This document shows positions 1 to 5,626 of a stretch of DNA of 6,904 nucleotides, in pieces (position 1 is the stretch's first letter; each line of letters begins with the position of its first letter). The stretch comes from Candidatus Sodaliphilus limicaballi (GTDB lineage: Bacteria > Bacteroidota > Bacteroidia > Bacteroidales > Muribaculaceae). The DNA is taken from positions 1 to 6,904 of the forward strand of contig JAGHSP010000013.1 in NCBI GenBank assembly GCA_018065815.1. Direction: 5' to 3'. The translations under genes were made by a program, and so were the position numbers. A model generated the notes under the pieces. The model did no database searches. It had not been told where the DNA came from and saw nothing but the letters and a program-made list of their open reading frames with translations.

Positions 1-72
1 ATCCTCAGCCAATGGAACGCCAACGGCTGGATCAAAGTCACCTCAAAATCCATCTACGAGAAACTACTATGA
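1..72 (+). CDS. C-terminal end of an unidentified upstream gene (partial)
   Basis: The frame beginning at base 1 is open for 23 codons and ends in TGA at 70-72. It reads ILSQWNANGWIKVTSKSIYE followed by KLL. The stop overlaps the ATG of the next gene (ATGA at 69-72), the classic sign of translational coupling, so this is very likely the real tail of the preceding gene in the same operon. The peptide is compatible with the last strand and helix of a winged-helix or primase/helicase-type protein, but it is too short to name. The competing frame from 12 would extend the primase N-terminus and has no family support. Confidence 0.7.
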   Translation: MLSQWNANGWIKVTSKSIYEKLL

Positions 73-1016
73 TGACTCCATCCGACATACAACAGCTTCA
101 AGACCAGCCCATAGAGCAAGTCGCCGAAGGCTTAGGGCTCTCCGTGCGCCACCACCATGCCCTCTGCCCCTTCCACGACGACAGCCACCCTAGCCTGAGT
201 TTCAACGTCCGTCGCAACCGCTACCGCTGTTTCGTCTGCGATGCCCACGGAGGCGTAATCGACCTCGTGATGCACTGCCTCGGCAAAGACTTCGTGTCGG
301 CCTGCCAATGGTTAGGTGCGACAGGCACTAAGCGCGAGCAGCTGCAAGCCGTTACCAAGGACAACCCTCACCATGACGAGCCGAAGCCCGATATCGCCTA
401 TCTGGAACGTCTGATGTCCCGTCCCGTGCTGACCGAAGCCGCCCAAGACTTCCTCTTCGAAGAGCGCAAACTCGCCCCCGAGGTCATTAGTGCCTTAGGC
501 ATCAGCTCCATCAGCTACGACTGCCCCATGTCATCGGCACCCCATCCCGCCTGCTTCGACGGTCCCGCCTTGCTGATACCCTACCGCGACCTCGACGGCA
601 AATTGGTTTCCGTCCAGAGCCGTTATCTCGGGCAAGAGGACCGCCCCCGTTTCCGCTTTCCTAAAGGCAGCAGATGCCACATCTTCAACCTGAACGGTCT
701 CAAGGACCTTGCTTCCGGCACTCCGGTCTTCATCACCGAAGGCGTCACTGACTGTCTCGCCATGCTCTCGGCAGGATTCGCCTCCATCGCCATCCCCAGC
801 GCCACCTTGCTGACCCTCTCCGACCGTCACCTGCTATCGACCTGGAGCGCGGAACACGGCACAAGGTTTCACATGTGCCCCGATGCCGACACGCCCGGCG
901 AGAAGCTCTTCCAACAGTTACACGAACTGCTCCCCACCCTCGTCCGCCACCAGCTACCCGCAGGCTTCAAGGACGTAGGCGCATATTATGCCCATGTTAA
1001 AATGTTAAATTGTTAA
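69..1016 (+). CDS. CHC2 zinc-finger / Toprim DNA primase of a conjugative element
   Basis: This is a 315-residue primase-like protein. The N-terminal CHC2-type zinc finger has ligand candidates C33 and H36 (CPFH) and C54 and C57 (CFVC), followed by the usual GGVIDLV segment. The Toprim catalytic core follows: E224 and D228 in ITEGVTDCLAML, and D272/D274 in CPDADTPG, the acidic residues that hold Mg2+. It lacks the C-terminal helicase-binding domain of cellular DnaG and is about half its length, as in the short primases carried by Bacteroidales conjugative transposons (TraP-like). Such proteins are thought to prime the complementary strand after single-stranded transfer. The start at 69 is chosen because ATGA overlaps the upstream stop and because residues encoded from 12 do not look like the family. 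The last codons lie in an 8-bp tandem repeat. Function is inferred from motifs; the element family is inferred from context. Confidence 0.88.
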   Translation: MMTPSDIQQLQDQPIEQVAEGLGLSVRHHHALCPFHDDSHPSLSFNVRRNRYRCFVCDAHGGVIDLVMHCLGKDFVSACQWLGATGTKREQLQAVTKDNPHHDEPKPDIAYLERLMSRPVLTEAAQDFLFEERKLAPEVISALGISSISYDCPMSSAPHPACFDGPALLIPYRDLDGKLVSVQSRYLGQEDRPRFRFPKGSRCHIFNLNGLKDLASGTPVFITEGVTDCLAMLSAGFASIAIPSATLLTLSDRHLLSTWSAEHGTRFHMCPDADTPGEKLFQQLHELLPTLVRHQLPAGFKDVGAYYAHVKMLNC

Positions 1017-1035
1017 AATGTTAAAACGTTAAATC
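996..1035 (+). repeat. Tandem 8-bp repeat, five copies (GTTAAAAT-type)
   Basis: Units begin at 996, 1004, 1012, 1020 and 1028 and read GTTAAAAT, GTTAAATT, GTTAAAAT, GTTAAAAC and GTTAAATC. The exact 8-bp period straddles the end of the primase gene: it encodes the last residues (VKMLNC), supplies the TAA stop at 1014-1016, and fills the 20-bp gap up to the next ATG at 1037. It is sharply AT-rich inside a GC-rich operon. The period is not a multiple of three, so unit gain or loss would change the primase C-terminus and the spacing to the next start. Confidence 0.85.
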
Positions 1036-1036
1036 C

Positions 1037-1525
1037 ATGCACATCACACTAACAAGAAAAGACAAGACCCCATACGCCATCGACGGCCAAATCACCATCG
1101 ACGGAGAACACATCTGCGACACGGCCGAGTGTATAACCGCCGCCCTTCCTGTGGGCACCTACCGTGTGGCACTCATCCGCTGTCACCAACACGGCCGCAA
1201 GATGCCCGTCATCATTCCCATGAGTGAGGCTGCAAGCGCCTTGCGTGGAGCCGACACACACATCACGCCACTGCTTGTCGCACGTCCCAAATGCGCCAGC
1301 TGCAAGAAACTGAAATGCGTCAGCAACAACACCCCCATGCCCCGCTACTGTCCCATGATCAAGCCCGGCAACGGAGTCTGCAACCGACAGGACGGCAGCA
1401 TCATCGTTGGCGAACGTTTCGTCAGCGGCTGCCTCCTCCATCCCGTCACGCACTTCAACCGCCTCTACGAAAGGATACGCAAATCGGCCAGCCGAGGCCA
1501 CGACATCACCTTAACCATCGTCTAA
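1037..1525 (+). CDS. DUF5675-like protein with an inserted cysteine cluster
   Basis: This is a 162-residue protein with no signal peptide or membrane segment. The opening (ITLTRKDKTPYAIDGQITID, then GEHICDT), the LPVGTYRV segment near residue 37 and the late DGSIIVGERFVSG motif near 119 resemble DUF5675, a family of unknown function common in Bacteroidetes mobile elements and prophages, often near lysis-type genes. Between these blocks lies an unusual stretch with C86, C89, C94, C105 and C115, which could bind a metal. It follows the primase by 20 bp and precedes an amidase by 172 bp, so a transfer-linked role is likely. The start is the first ATG in frame after the tandem repeat; no Shine-Dalgarno sequence is seen. 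The family call is from memory of the pattern and is only moderately secure. No enzymatic role should be assumed. Confidence 0.6.
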   Translation: MHITLTRKDKTPYAIDGQITIDGEHICDTAECITAALPVGTYRVALIRCHQHGRKMPVIIPMSEAASALRGADTHITPLLVARPKCASCKKLKCVSNNTPMPRYCPMIKPGNGVCNRQDGSIIVGERFVSGCLLHPVTHFNRLYERIRKSASRGHDITLTIV

Positions 1526-1697
1526 CGATTCCCGTCTGATGGCGGGAACGGAGATCGTGGGGATAAACAAAAGGCGGCGGCAAGGAAGGTTCACGCTAAG
1601 CGCGATGACGGATCGCCGCCGCTTGCCTGACCAACTCAAAAACTCCATTCCCTCGAGCTTGCGAGAGGGAACCTTTTCACAAAAAAATCACCTTATC
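1526..1697 (+). other. Structured 172-bp spacer with consecutive hairpins
   Basis: No convincing gene lies here. Three inverted repeats follow one another. The first is an 8-bp stem 1529-1536/1541-1548 with a TGAT loop, four bases after the DUF5675-like stop. The second is a GC-only 8-bp stem 1574-1581/1615-1622, which competes with an alternative pairing of GGCAAG (1579-1584) with CTTGCC (1622-1627). The third is a stem 1648-1654/1665-1671 followed by a short T run. The frame leading into the amidase is open back to 1539 but looks like an accidental Arg-rich extension. The region may be an RNA leader or processing site for the amidase message, or a cis-acting DNA site. Confidence 0.5.
1648..1677 (+). 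terminator. Hairpin with T run; possible weak terminator or attenuator
   Basis: TTCCCTC at 1648-1654 pairs with GAGGGAA at 1665-1671, followed by CCTTTTC. The stem is only about 7 bp with a 10-base loop, which can be tightened by CG/CG pairing with a bulge. The T run is short, so termination would be partial. It sits 27 bases before the amidase ATG at 1698, suited to attenuating or protecting the downstream amidase-lipoprotein message. Confidence 0.35.
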
Positions 1698-2105
1698 ATG
1701 AGAACAATCAACAAGATTATCATCCACTGCTCGGCCACCACCGAGGGCAAGGACTTCACCATCGAAGACATCGACCGCTGGCACCAGCAAAGAGGCTTCA
1801 AGATGGTAGGCTACCACTACGTGATCCGCCTCGACGGCACCATCGAGCAAGGCCGCCCGCTCGAACAGGCAGGCGCACACTGCAAGGGACACAACACCCA
1901 CTCCATCGGCATCTGCTACATCGGCGGTCTCGACACCGAGGGCAAGCCGAAGGACACCCGCACAAAGGCTCAGCGCGACATGCTCTGGGCATTGGTCAAG
2001 TCACTGAAAGTCAAATATCCAAAAGCAACCATCCATGGCCACAACGAATTTGCCCACAAGGCTTGTCCTTGCTTTGATGTGCGTGCTGAGTTTAGAGGGG
2101 TGTAG
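1698..2105 (+). CDS. N-acetylmuramoyl-L-alanine amidase (Amidase_2, T7-lysozyme type)
   Basis: This is a 135-residue, single-domain zinc amidase that cleaves the bond between MurNAc and the L-Ala of the stem peptide. Expected residues are present: H10 (IIHCSAT), H115 (HGHNEF) and C123 (KACPCF) as zinc ligands, with Y39 (VGYHYVI) and K121 as the catalytic pair known from T7 lysozyme. The length matches the minimal family and nothing is truncated, so it should be active. There is no signal peptide, so it needs a holin-like route, leakage or a secretion channel to reach the wall. The start at 1698 gives the normal family N-terminus (MRTINKIIIHCSATTEG); the frame upstream to 1539 is rejected. Its 3' end overlaps the lipoprotein gene out of frame by 71 bp. 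Such amidases are common in Bacteroidales conjugative transposons and prophages; here transfer-related wall opening is inferred. Confidence 0.92.
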   Translation: MRTINKIIIHCSATTEGKDFTIEDIDRWHQQRGFKMVGYHYVIRLDGTIEQGRPLEQAGAHCKGHNTHSIGICYIGGLDTEGKPKDTRTKAQRDMLWALVKSLKVKYPKATIHGHNEFAHKACPCFDVRAEFRGV

Positions 2106-2511
2106 CGCCCTGCGCCACCGTCATCGCGAGACGGTCACGCTCGGCACCTTGCAAACGAAAAGGGAGTCGCATGAGGCGATACGCCTCAGCGACTCCCTAA
2201 CCAGAACGCTCTGTTTCAGTGCCGACAGCCTCGACCTGAGACTGTGCGACAGCATCCTCCTGCTCCACGCCACCCACGTGCGGTTCGGACAGAAGTCACA
2301 CTCGGAGCGGCATTACGAACAGGTGAAGCAGACGTGCGATACCGTTGCGCGACTGCAGTATCAGCAGCAAAACGATGAGTGCCATGCCGAAGCGGGTCTC
2401 ATCGCAACGCCCCCGACGCAGAAAGGGCATCCGCTGCCCTGGATCCTATCAGGGGCAGTCATCACCCTCGGCCTATGCCTGCTGCTATGGCTGAGACAGA
2501 GGAAACAATGA
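2035..2511 (+). CDS. Lipoprotein with C-terminal membrane helix (u-spanin-like topology)
   Basis: This is a 158-residue protein with a signal peptide (R9, then a hydrophobic stretch LVLALMCVLSL) ending in a lipobox LEGC with C23 as the lipidated residue. No acidic surface-export signal follows C23, which predicts a periplasm-facing anchor. The middle is polar and contains no recognised domain. Residues 136-153 form one hydrophobic helix followed by RQRKQ, a positive cytoplasmic tail. An outer-membrane lipid anchor plus an inner-membrane helix in one chain is the topology of phage T1-type unimolecular spanins. The gene starts out of frame inside the amidase gene, echoing nested lysis genes. 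The ATG at 2035 is preferred over the one at 2077 because only the longer form has a complete signal peptide. No homologue is recognised; the spanin-like role is inference, and a conjugation envelope lipoprotein is the alternative. Confidence 0.75.
   Translation: MATTNLPTRLVLALMCVLSLEGCSALRHRHRETVTLGTLQTKRESHEAIRLSDSLTRTLCFSADSLDLRLCDSILLLHATHVRFGQKSHSERHYEQVKQTCDTVARLQYQQQNDECHAEAGLIATPPTQKGHPLPWILSGAVITLGLCLLLWLRQRKQ
2161..2198 (+). repeat. Long near-perfect inverted repeat inside the lipoprotein gene
   Basis: Bases 2161-2178 pair with 2182-2198 to give 17 base pairs with a single bulged A (2171) and a three-base ATA loop. The arms are AGGGAGTCGC-A-TGAGGCG and CGCCTCAGCGACTCCCT. No T run follows, so it is not a standard intrinsic terminator. 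It lies in frame and encodes about 13 residues of the periplasmic part. In mRNA it would be very stable, about 55 bases after the overlapping amidase stop; as DNA it could form a cruciform or serve as a protein-binding site. Confidence 0.85.
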
Positions 2512-2518
2512 AAAGCGA

Positions 2519-2557
2519 AAAGCCTCCGGCGGGGATTCCCGCTGGAGGCTTTCTTAT
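2519..2557. terminator. Strong bidirectional terminator between convergent genes
   Basis: AAAGCCTCCGGCGGG (2519-2533) pairs with CCCGCTGGAGGCTTT (2538-2552) around a GATT loop: 15 pairs including one G-T. It is flanked by A-rich sequence on the left and TTTCTT on the right, so it can end transcripts from either side. It begins 8 bases after the lipoprotein stop (2511) and ends shortly before the stop of the convergent KAP gene (2585), separating the GC-rich transfer operon from the AT-rich cargo block. Confidence 0.9.
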
Positions 2558-2565
2558 AAAGCAGC
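2556..2565 (+). repeat. Left copy of 10-bp direct repeat flanking the AT-rich block
   Basis: ATAAAGCAGC here recurs exactly at 6618-6627. The two copies lie just outside the minus-strand KAP-AbiH module, close to where base composition changes on each side. A 10-bp match can arise by chance in a window of this size; the positions are what make it notable. Confidence 0.4.
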
Positions 2566-2584
2566 TTTCTCATTATTCATCAAC

Positions 2585-5152
2585 TTATTCTCCATCATGC
2601 GTTTCCAGCCAAGCTTTTGCAGCCACAAGGAACGGATGATCGTCAATAACATATTGACAAATCGGATTACTCAAACTCAACACCTCAATATCATGAAACA
2701 TATCATCATCCAGCGAATCACCCAGAACGTCTTTTGCAAATCTATCAAAATAATATTTTTTTCGAATAACACAAATAACATACTGCCAATCCCACTTCAA
2801 TTCTCCATTTTGCAAACAGACAAATCTATAAATCCACTCCATCGGATTGGACGATTTTCTAACAATTGACGAAAGCAGTTGCTTAAAGCATTCATAATTT
2901 AATTGGCTGACATCATAAAAAGCTTCAAGAGTGTCTTTCTCAAATGGGGCTACCGAAACCCTTTCATTGACAAACCTTAATATTATCAGTTTTCGCCATT
3001 CTGCAAGCATAGAGTCAGAGAACACAGAGACATAATCTTCTCCAAGTTTCATTTTTGCGACAACCAACGCCAAATCTTCAAAGCGAGCGTCTTCTTCAAA
3101 AAAATGTTGATGCAATTCTATTTCCTCCTTGGTTGCACTTTCTTTTCTTGCGTCTTCAACATGATACATATTCAGGACTATGTTTGAGAAATCCTTGTTC
3201 TCAAAATAATCATTCTTTGTTTTAAGATAATTCATGCCGACGTTTGAACTGTAGGCTGCATCAAAAAGCAGAAGAACTTTTTTCAGCATTTTGAGTCTGT
3301 CAAATTGCCCATCCTCAACATGCCACCGCATTTTATGAATTACCGACTCCAAGGTCGGAGATTGCACCAATTCCGGGAGATTTATTTTAAATTCCCGTTC
3401 TGGCAACTGAATCAAATAATTCACCTCCGCATTGGTTTTCTCTCCGACACGGTATCGTCCTGCAAAAAACTTAAAGTATTCCGATGCGAAACAGATTCTG
3501 TTTTTTTGACGATAATTACACTCATCATAAAACAAATCTGAAACCAACTTTTTGACAAAATCCGTCTTAGCAGGTGCCGCATCTTCAACTGCCTGACTGG
3601 GCGTTAACACACCTTGCGAGTCTAATTCCGATTCATCGCTGCTATGGCCTTTTTTTTGATGTATTTCCTTTAACAATCTAATTGTTTGCTTATCAGTAAA
3701 TGCCTCATGATAGTTTTTTTTCAAACACAGCCTTCTTGTTGACCCAGTCAACTGCAACAAATAATCGTCATGGTCACGCAAGACCCTATAAATAGTTTGA
3801 TCAACAAATTGAATCAAGGTGATTTTATACAAATCGGCAAAACAGACATCATTCAAAATGTTCTGTCTTTTCAGCACATCCATACTGAATGACAAAAGAT
3901 TGATGAAACGAAACACATCCCTCATATTCTGAAATGCACAATCAATAAATTCTATTTTTTCGATTTCCCCCATACACTGCTTAATCTCTTCTTGCGAATA
4001 ACCAAATTTTTCAAGAACGTTTTTAGTCTGTCCTTTCAAGTCATTGGTCGCCGAACAATCACAAGCGGGAAAGAGCATTTCCATATTAAAGAACTTCTTG
4101 ACATACAAATCAGTATCTTCGATGCCAGCAATAGAAATAGTTTTCTTAACGGATTCTATGTCAGCCGCTAAAACGTACACAACATTGGGAAAATCCGCAG
4201 TGTTCCGAATCAACTTGAACAACGCCATCAATTCATCAGGCAGCAACCGGTCAACATCATCGACAGCAACAACAAGACAACGCTTTTGCTCTTTTAGGAT
4301 AGCAGATATCTCGGAATATTGCTTCTCCATCGATTTATTAGGACGTCCCACCCTATCAGACAGATGCTTGGCGAGACCAGAACTAATTGGTTCAGTAACC
4401 ACATCAGAATATGCCTTCAAGGCCTTAGGAAGAAGCACTTCCGACCGCCCGACTTCCTCCGCAATAACCTTAAAGAAATTCTGAACTACCTTATCCGGTC
4501 CGCTGCTAATCCAAGGTTTAAAATCGACCCAATTCATATCCAAGGTCTCAACACGATACCGCAACAGTTTAAGGAACGAAGACTTCCCCATGCCGTATTT
4601 TTCATTCAAAAGTACGGTGAAAGCACCTTCCTTTAAGCAACCATCATAGAATGTCTTAACTATTTTTTCCGCCAAAACAACAGCATAGTTTTCTCGTCGA
4701 TAATCATCTTTGTCTGTTGGATGCTCTTCGCAAAATGGCAAAGAATGTAATTCTATTGTTTTTGGGTTCTTTTCCCATCTCTTTTTGATGACAAACAGTT
4801 CTCCTGCCAAACCTAACAAAAACATCCAATCAGAATATGCCACCCCTTTCCAGCCATAAAAAACATACCTTCCGCATAAACGGAATGGCAAATAAACCAT
4901 GATTACAAACGCCAGTACTATGAGTGATTGCTTTCCATATACTTTTTTATCAAAATACCGAATGAGGATCCAAATAACGACGGCACAGGCAACAACCAAT
5001 AAAGTCCAGAAATGATTATTCCGAACACTAGACATCCAAGGAACCACAAATCTAGCAACGAAGGAATTCACACCATTCCAGAATAGCACCATCAACATCA
5101 AGATGGCAATCAAGAACCAGTACCTTTTCAGATAAGAAATGATTTTTTTCAT
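2585..5152 (-). CDS. Membrane-anchored KAP-family P-loop NTPase
   Basis: This is an 855-residue protein from the ATG at 5152; a GTG at 5161 in frame is less likely. The N-terminus has three clear and perhaps four hydrophobic segments (near residues 9-27, 48-65, 76-92 and 109-122), placing it in the inner membrane. The NTPase follows: Walker A near 183-192 (NEKYGMGKSS, lacking the usual leading Gly), the KAP-typical FKPWISS segment, Walker B near 293-303 (LVVAVDDVDRL), then NVVYVLAADIESV and YVKKFFNMEMLFP. The last ~450 residues are helical and not recognised. The KAP family is named for Kidins220/ARMS and PifA; PifA is the F-plasmid protein that excludes phage T7, so defence is a reasonable guess. 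Most KAP proteins insert membrane helices inside the NTPase domain; here they precede it. It is AT-rich, transcribed against the transfer operon, and downstream of AbiH. Family call firm; phage-defence role inferred. Confidence 0.88.
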   Translation of the reverse strand: MKKIISYLKRYWFLIAILMLMVLFWNGVNSFVARFVVPWMSSVRNNHFWTLLVVACAVVIWILIRYFDKKVYGKQSLIVLAFVIMVYLPFRLCGRYVFYGWKGVAYSDWMFLLGLAGELFVIKKRWEKNPKTIELHSLPFCEEHPTDKDDYRRENYAVVLAEKIVKTFYDGCLKEGAFTVLLNEKYGMGKSSFLKLLRYRVETLDMNWVDFKPWISSGPDKVVQNFFKVIAEEVGRSEVLLPKALKAYSDVVTEPISSGLAKHLSDRVGRPNKSMEKQYSEISAILKEQKRCLVVAVDDVDRLLPDELMALFKLIRNTADFPNVVYVLAADIESVKKTISIAGIEDTDLYVKKFFNMEMLFPACDCSATNDLKGQTKNVLEKFGYSQEEIKQCMGEIEKIEFIDCAFQNMRDVFRFINLLSFSMDVLKRQNILNDVCFADLYKITLIQFVDQTIYRVLRDHDDYLLQLTGSTRRLCLKKNYHEAFTDKQTIRLLKEIHQKKGHSSDESELDSQGVLTPSQAVEDAAPAKTDFVKKLVSDLFYDECNYRQKNRICFASEYFKFFAGRYRVGEKTNAEVNYLIQLPEREFKINLPELVQSPTLESVIHKMRWHVEDGQFDRLKMLKKVLLLFDAAYSSNVGMNYLKTKNDYFENKDFSNIVLNMYHVEDARKESATKEEIELHQHFFEEDARFEDLALVVAKMKLGEDYVSVFSDSMLAEWRKLIILRFVNERVSVAPFEKDTLEAFYDVSQLNYECFKQLLSSIVRKSSNPMEWIYRFVCLQNGELKWDWQYVICVIRKKYYFDRFAKDVLGDSLDDDMFHDIEVLSLSNPICQYVIDDHPFLVAAKAWLETHDGE

Positions 5153-5216
5153 AATAGTCACAACAATTTAAGTGTAAAAATACACAAATTCGTTTACTAG
5201 AAGGACATCAGACATA
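5153..5216 (-). promoter_or_regulatory. Short leader of the KAP gene with a palindrome
   Basis: Because a terminator ends at 5217, the KAP gene probably has its own promoter in these 64 bases or depends on read-through. A perfect inverted repeat GTGTA-AAAA-TACAC lies at 5172-5185, 20 bases before the ATG, a good operator position. A partial match to the Bacteroides -7 element (TAnnTTTG) overlaps it on the minus strand (TATTTTTA), but no -33 TTTG at the right distance is seen. No Shine-Dalgarno sequence is present before 5152, as is usual in Bacteroidales. Confidence 0.35.
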
Positions 5217-5258
5217 AAAAAAATGACCATGCCAATGATTTGGCACAGTCATTTTTTT
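5217..5258. terminator. Strong bidirectional terminator between AbiH and KAP genes
   Basis: AAAAAAATGAC (5217-5227) pairs with GTCATTTTTTT (5248-5258), and TGCCAA (5230-5235) with TTGGCA (5240-5245), around a TGAT loop with a CA/CA internal mismatch. Runs of T on both strands make it work in either direction. On the minus strand it would end a transcript from AbiH, or a small RNA from the 5259-5626 spacer, just before the KAP gene. Confidence 0.9.
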
Positions 5259-5626
5259 ATTTCATTCACCAACACAAGGACTACAGCACTGAATTGAAAT
5301 TAAAAAATGCTGAAAGCAACTTATATTACTAAACCCATACAGGCTATATTTTTCAAAAAAACACCAATTTCAAAAACTTCTATGAATGTTCAAAAAGCAT
5401 TTGCATACTTGCCGAATAATTATTTCTTCTTTGCGAAACAAACTTTCATTGGCTCATTCCACAGAATCTCTATCGGCCACTTGTGCAAATGAATTTGTTA
5501 AGTCCACAAAAGGCCTATGCCTTACTTCAATAATTTCTCTATAAATAACGCATTTTTCAAAGCACTTGTCCTTACCTAAACACAACCCTGCTTTATCCCA
5601 CTGTCTTTTCCCTTTCTGTTAACATC
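5259..5626. other. 368-bp AT-rich spacer; possible decayed gene or 3' UTR/small RNA
   Basis: No intact gene is supported. On the minus strand one frame is free of TAA and TAG from 5618 to 5262. It reads coding-like for 54 codons down to a TGA at 5454-5456, continues to a TGA at 5370-5372, then to a TGA at 5262-5264. It has no ATG near its start, and it begins after a TAA at 5619-5621 inside the AbiH downstream sequence. A short hairpin AAGGC-CTAT-GCCTT lies at 5510-5523. The terminator at 5217-5258 could end an RNA made from this strip. It may be a gene fragment, an AbiH 3' UTR or chance. Confidence 0.3.

Noticed and set aside
12..68. N-terminal extension of the primase from an ATG at 12
   Set aside because: The other frame here is the tail of the upstream gene, stopping at 72 with an ATGA overlap at 69. 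The extension has no primase-like sequence.
531..830. Minus-strand ORFs opposite the primase Toprim region
   Set aside because: They are shadows of a gene whose motifs clearly define the plus frame.
1049..1501. 150-residue minus-strand ORF opposite the DUF5675-like gene
   Set aside because: It is a low-complexity Ala/Gly/Asp/Val shadow of the GC-rich plus-strand gene with no domain.
1539..1697. Amidase start at 1539
   Set aside because: It would add 53 Arg-rich residues translated from hairpin-forming DNA. The family N-terminus begins at 1698.
2379..2639. Plus-strand ORF crossing the 2519-2557 terminator
   Set aside because: It runs through the lipoprotein gene in another frame and across the terminator hairpin, and has no recognisable features.
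4044..4636. Plus-strand ORFs opposite the KAP NTPase domain
   Set aside because: They lie antisense to Walker B and nearby motifs, so they are shadows.
5153..5161. GTG start of the KAP gene at 5161 (and of abiH at 6547)
   Set aside because: In both genes an ATG a few codons downstream (5152 and 6535) gives the expected N-terminus.
5307..5492. 61-residue plus-strand ORF in the AbiH-KAP spacer
   Set aside because: It has no ribosome site or recognisable domain, and the minus frame over the same bases looks more coding-like.
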